Assembly: GCA_902795875.1 (NCBI GenBank)
Contig: CADBND010000251.1
Span: forward strand, 1 to 7,090
Length of the DNA stretch: 7,090 bases
Direction of reading: 5' to 3'
Origin: an uncultured Erysipelotrichaceae bacterium
Lineage (GTDB): Bacteria > Bacillota_I > Bacilli_A > Erysipelotrichales > Erysipelotrichaceae
Shown here: positions 5,600 through 7,090 of the stretch, piece by piece
Numbering within the stretch: position 1 is the first letter of the stretch
Layout of the letters: every line of letters begins with the position of its first letter
Notes under the pieces: model-generated
What the model saw: the letters and a program-made list of their open reading frames with translations, nothing else
What the model was told of the DNA's origin: nothing
Database searches by the model: none
Program-made: the position numbers and the translations under genes

Positions 5600-7090
5600 T
5601 TATTTGTTCCAATCGGGATCTTTGATCTTGTCTTTCAGATCGGAAGCGATCTCACTTGTCTTTGTGAAATTTCTCCACTCTGACATATCATAACCCCATT
5701 CCTGACCATTGGACTTGATCAGCTTCGAATACCAGTAGAAGGAATCCTTCTTGTATCTCTTCAGATCTCTGAGATCATCATCCGTCCTGTTGACGAATAC
5801 CAGACCGTATCTCTTTGCCATACCATTACCGGTGGAAAGCAGATCGGTGAAGGACCACGGATTGAAACCGAATACTTCGACACCGTCAGCGATCGCCAGA
5901 CCGACATTATAGATATAGTCTCTCAGATAATCGATACGGTACTGATCGTGGATCTCGCCATTCTCATCGAGATCTTCATGAGCACCGAAACCGGCCTCTG
6001 TGATGACCATCGGCAGATGGTAGTGATCCCACATGTAGCGCAGTGCGTAACGCATGCAAACGCCATCAATATGCCAATCCCAGTCTGTCGTTTCAACGAA
6101 CGGGTTTCTGTCCAAAGCGTATTCACCCGGCCAGTTGGTATAGATAAATTCACCTTTGCGGCCATATTTGTTCAGACCGATCTCCTGAACAAAGGAAGGA
6201 TCAGGCCATTTGCCACAGTCGGAACGGTAGCAGTTCACACCGATGAAATCGATCTTGGCTTTAGCGATCTCTTCCATGTCGCCCGGCTGGATCTTCGGAT
6301 CGATACCGCGCTCTTTCCAATAGTTCTTAATGAAACCGGAATACTCTCTGTAAGCATACAGGTCATCCCAGACTTTCTGCGTCAGCTCTTCGGCATTCAT
6401 TGCCGCGATCTGATCTTCCGGTTTGCAGGATTTCGGATAGATCGGGACATAACCGGGTACCGGACCGATCTTTCCACCCTCGACCATCTCATGGCAGGCA
6501 ATGACCGCCTTGGCATGGCACATATTCATGATGTGGTTGATCTGCCATTTCTGGACTTCCCATTCTTCATCCGTCAGACCCTTGGCAACACCCAACCACT
6601 TGCCGTAAACGATCTGCATGTTCTGCTCGTTGATGGACAGCCAGTATTTGACTCTGTCACCGAAGTTCTCGAACAGCACACGGCAATAGTAATCGAATTC
6701 ATCGATGATCGCCCGGTCATGCCAGCCGCCGTATTTCTCATCGACCCAGCAAGGCATATCGTAATGATAGATCGTCACGATCGGTTCGATACCGGCCGCC
6801 TTGAGTTCATTGATCAGATTGTTGTAGAATTCGATGCCCTTCGGATTGACCTTGCGGTCAGCCGCCGGAATGATCCTTGACCAGGAGATACCGAAACGGT
6901 AACTCGTGAAGCCGCATTCCTTCATCAGGGCAACATCTTCTTTGTAATGATGATAGTGATCGGCAGCGATCGAGTTGTCCGCAAACGGTTTCTTGGTCTG
7001 CGAGTTCAAATCAATGATCGCCTGTGTTCTTCCATCTTCCAGCGTAGCGCCTTCGACCTGCCAGGCAGCAGATGATGCGCCCCACAGAAA
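5600..7090 (-). CDS. GH1 6-phospho-beta-glucosidase, 5' end cut off by the window edge
   Basis: A cytoplasmic (beta/alpha)8 glycosidase that hydrolyses 6-phospho-beta-glucosides delivered by the PTS, releasing glucose-6-phosphate. The minus-strand frame is open from the right edge, beginning FLWGASSAAWQVEGA, the GH1 N-terminal signature; only a few residues are missing. 496 residues are visible. An in-frame TTG at 7009 is internal and not the start. The acid/base Glu is in SINEQN (visible residue 155, about 6626-6628) and the nucleophile Glu in VITEAGFG (residue 365, 5996-5998). The phosphate-binding loop Ser-x6-Lys-x-Tyr is present as STGNGMAKRY (5807-5836), which marks phospho-glycoside specificity. 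After the usual end of the fold there is a polar tail of about 30 residues ending DPDWNK. It lies immediately upstream of the PTS IIBC gene in one operon. A 6-phospho-beta-galactosidase is less likely because the loop lacks the Trp seen in those enzymes. Confidence 0.93.
   Translation of the reverse strand, partial: FLWGASSAAWQVEGATLEDGRTQAIIDLNSQTKKPFADNSIAADHYHHYKEDVALMKECGFTSYRFGISWSRIIPAADRKVNPKGIEFYNNLINELKAAGIEPIVTIYHYDMPCWVDEKYGGWHDRAIIDEFDYYCRVLFENFGDRVKYWLSINEQNMQIVYGKWLGVAKGLTDEEWEVQKWQINHIMNMCHAKAVIACHEMVEGGKIGPVPGYVPIYPKSCKPEDQIAAMNAEELTQKVWDDLYAYREYSGFIKNYWKERGIDPKIQPGDMEEIAKAKIDFIGVNCYRSDCGKWPDPSFVQEIGLNKYGRKGEFIYTNWPGEYALDRNPFVETTDWDWHIDGVCMRYALRYMWDHYHLPMVITEAGFGAHEDLDENGEIHDQYRIDYLRDYIYNVGLAIADGVEVFGFNPWSFTDLLSTGNGMAKRYGLVFVNRTDDDLRDLKRYKKDSFYWYSKLIKSNGQEWGYDMSEWRNFTKTSEIASDLKDKIKDPDWNK

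Noticed and set aside
5948..6880. 310-codon open frame on the plus strand opposite the GH1 gene
   Set aside because: It is entirely antisense to a gene with clear catalytic motifs, has no recognisable domain, and is explained by the codon bias of the real gene.
7007..7009. TTG at 7009 as the start of the GH1 gene
   Set aside because: The frame continues upstream with FLWGASSAAWQVEGA, the normal GH1 beginning, so the true start lies outside the window.
1..7090. tRNA, rRNA, CRISPR arrays, insertion sequences, phage or defence genes
   Set aside because: The window is almost fully occupied by six metabolic genes on short gaps; I saw no spaced direct repeats, transposase motifs or cloverleaf sequences.

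Overview
The window looks like chromosomal DNA from a low-to-medium GC Bacillota (Firmicutes), most likely an anaerobic, fermentative gut or oral lineage such as Erysipelotrichaceae. This placement is inferred from protein style (C69 dipeptidase, single-chain PTS IIBC, GH1 enzyme, FucO-type dehydrogenase), strong Shine-Dalgarno sites and Rex/CcpA-like operators. No marker gene fixes the taxonomy. Base composition is close to half GC and quite uniform across genes; only the 180-base divergent intergenic region is AT-rich.

Layout. Positions 1-1969, minus strand: a two-gene operon with an alpha/beta hydrolase first and a C69-family (PepD-type) dipeptidase second, separated by 14 bases; the dipeptidase runs off the left edge. 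Positions 1970-2149: a divergent regulatory region with two LacI/CcpA-like operator candidates, a near-perfect Rex-type operator lying over the -35 box of a good sigma-A promoter, and a 15-bp dyad over its -10 box. Positions 2150-3301, plus strand: a FucO-type iron alcohol dehydrogenase (lactaldehyde reductase family) followed by an intrinsic terminator. Positions 3365-4057, minus strand: a histidine phosphatase, convergent with the dehydrogenase. Positions 4172-7090, minus strand: a GH1 6-phospho-beta-glucosidase (its start lies beyond the right edge) followed after 42 bases by a PTS IIBC permease, then a hairpin terminator.

How they work together. The GH1/PTS pair is a classic beta-glucoside module: the permease phosphorylates the sugar during import and the hydrolase splits the 6-phospho-glycoside, giving glucose-6-phosphate for glycolysis. 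The permease has no IIA domain, so IIA must come from another protein. The dehydrogenase would dispose of NADH by reducing an aldehyde such as lactaldehyde, and a Rex-type operator on its promoter fits a redox-sink role. The hydrolase/dipeptidase pair suggests peptide or ester turnover, with no clear pathway link to the sugar genes.

Most of the window is ordinary metabolism. The parts most worth a second look are the compact divergent control region (Rex-like plus tandem cre-like sites), the replacement of the usual His-Trp motif in the PTS IIC domain, and the very high density of GATC. I did not find a novel defence or mobile system, and there are no RNA genes, CRISPR arrays or insertion sequences that I can support.
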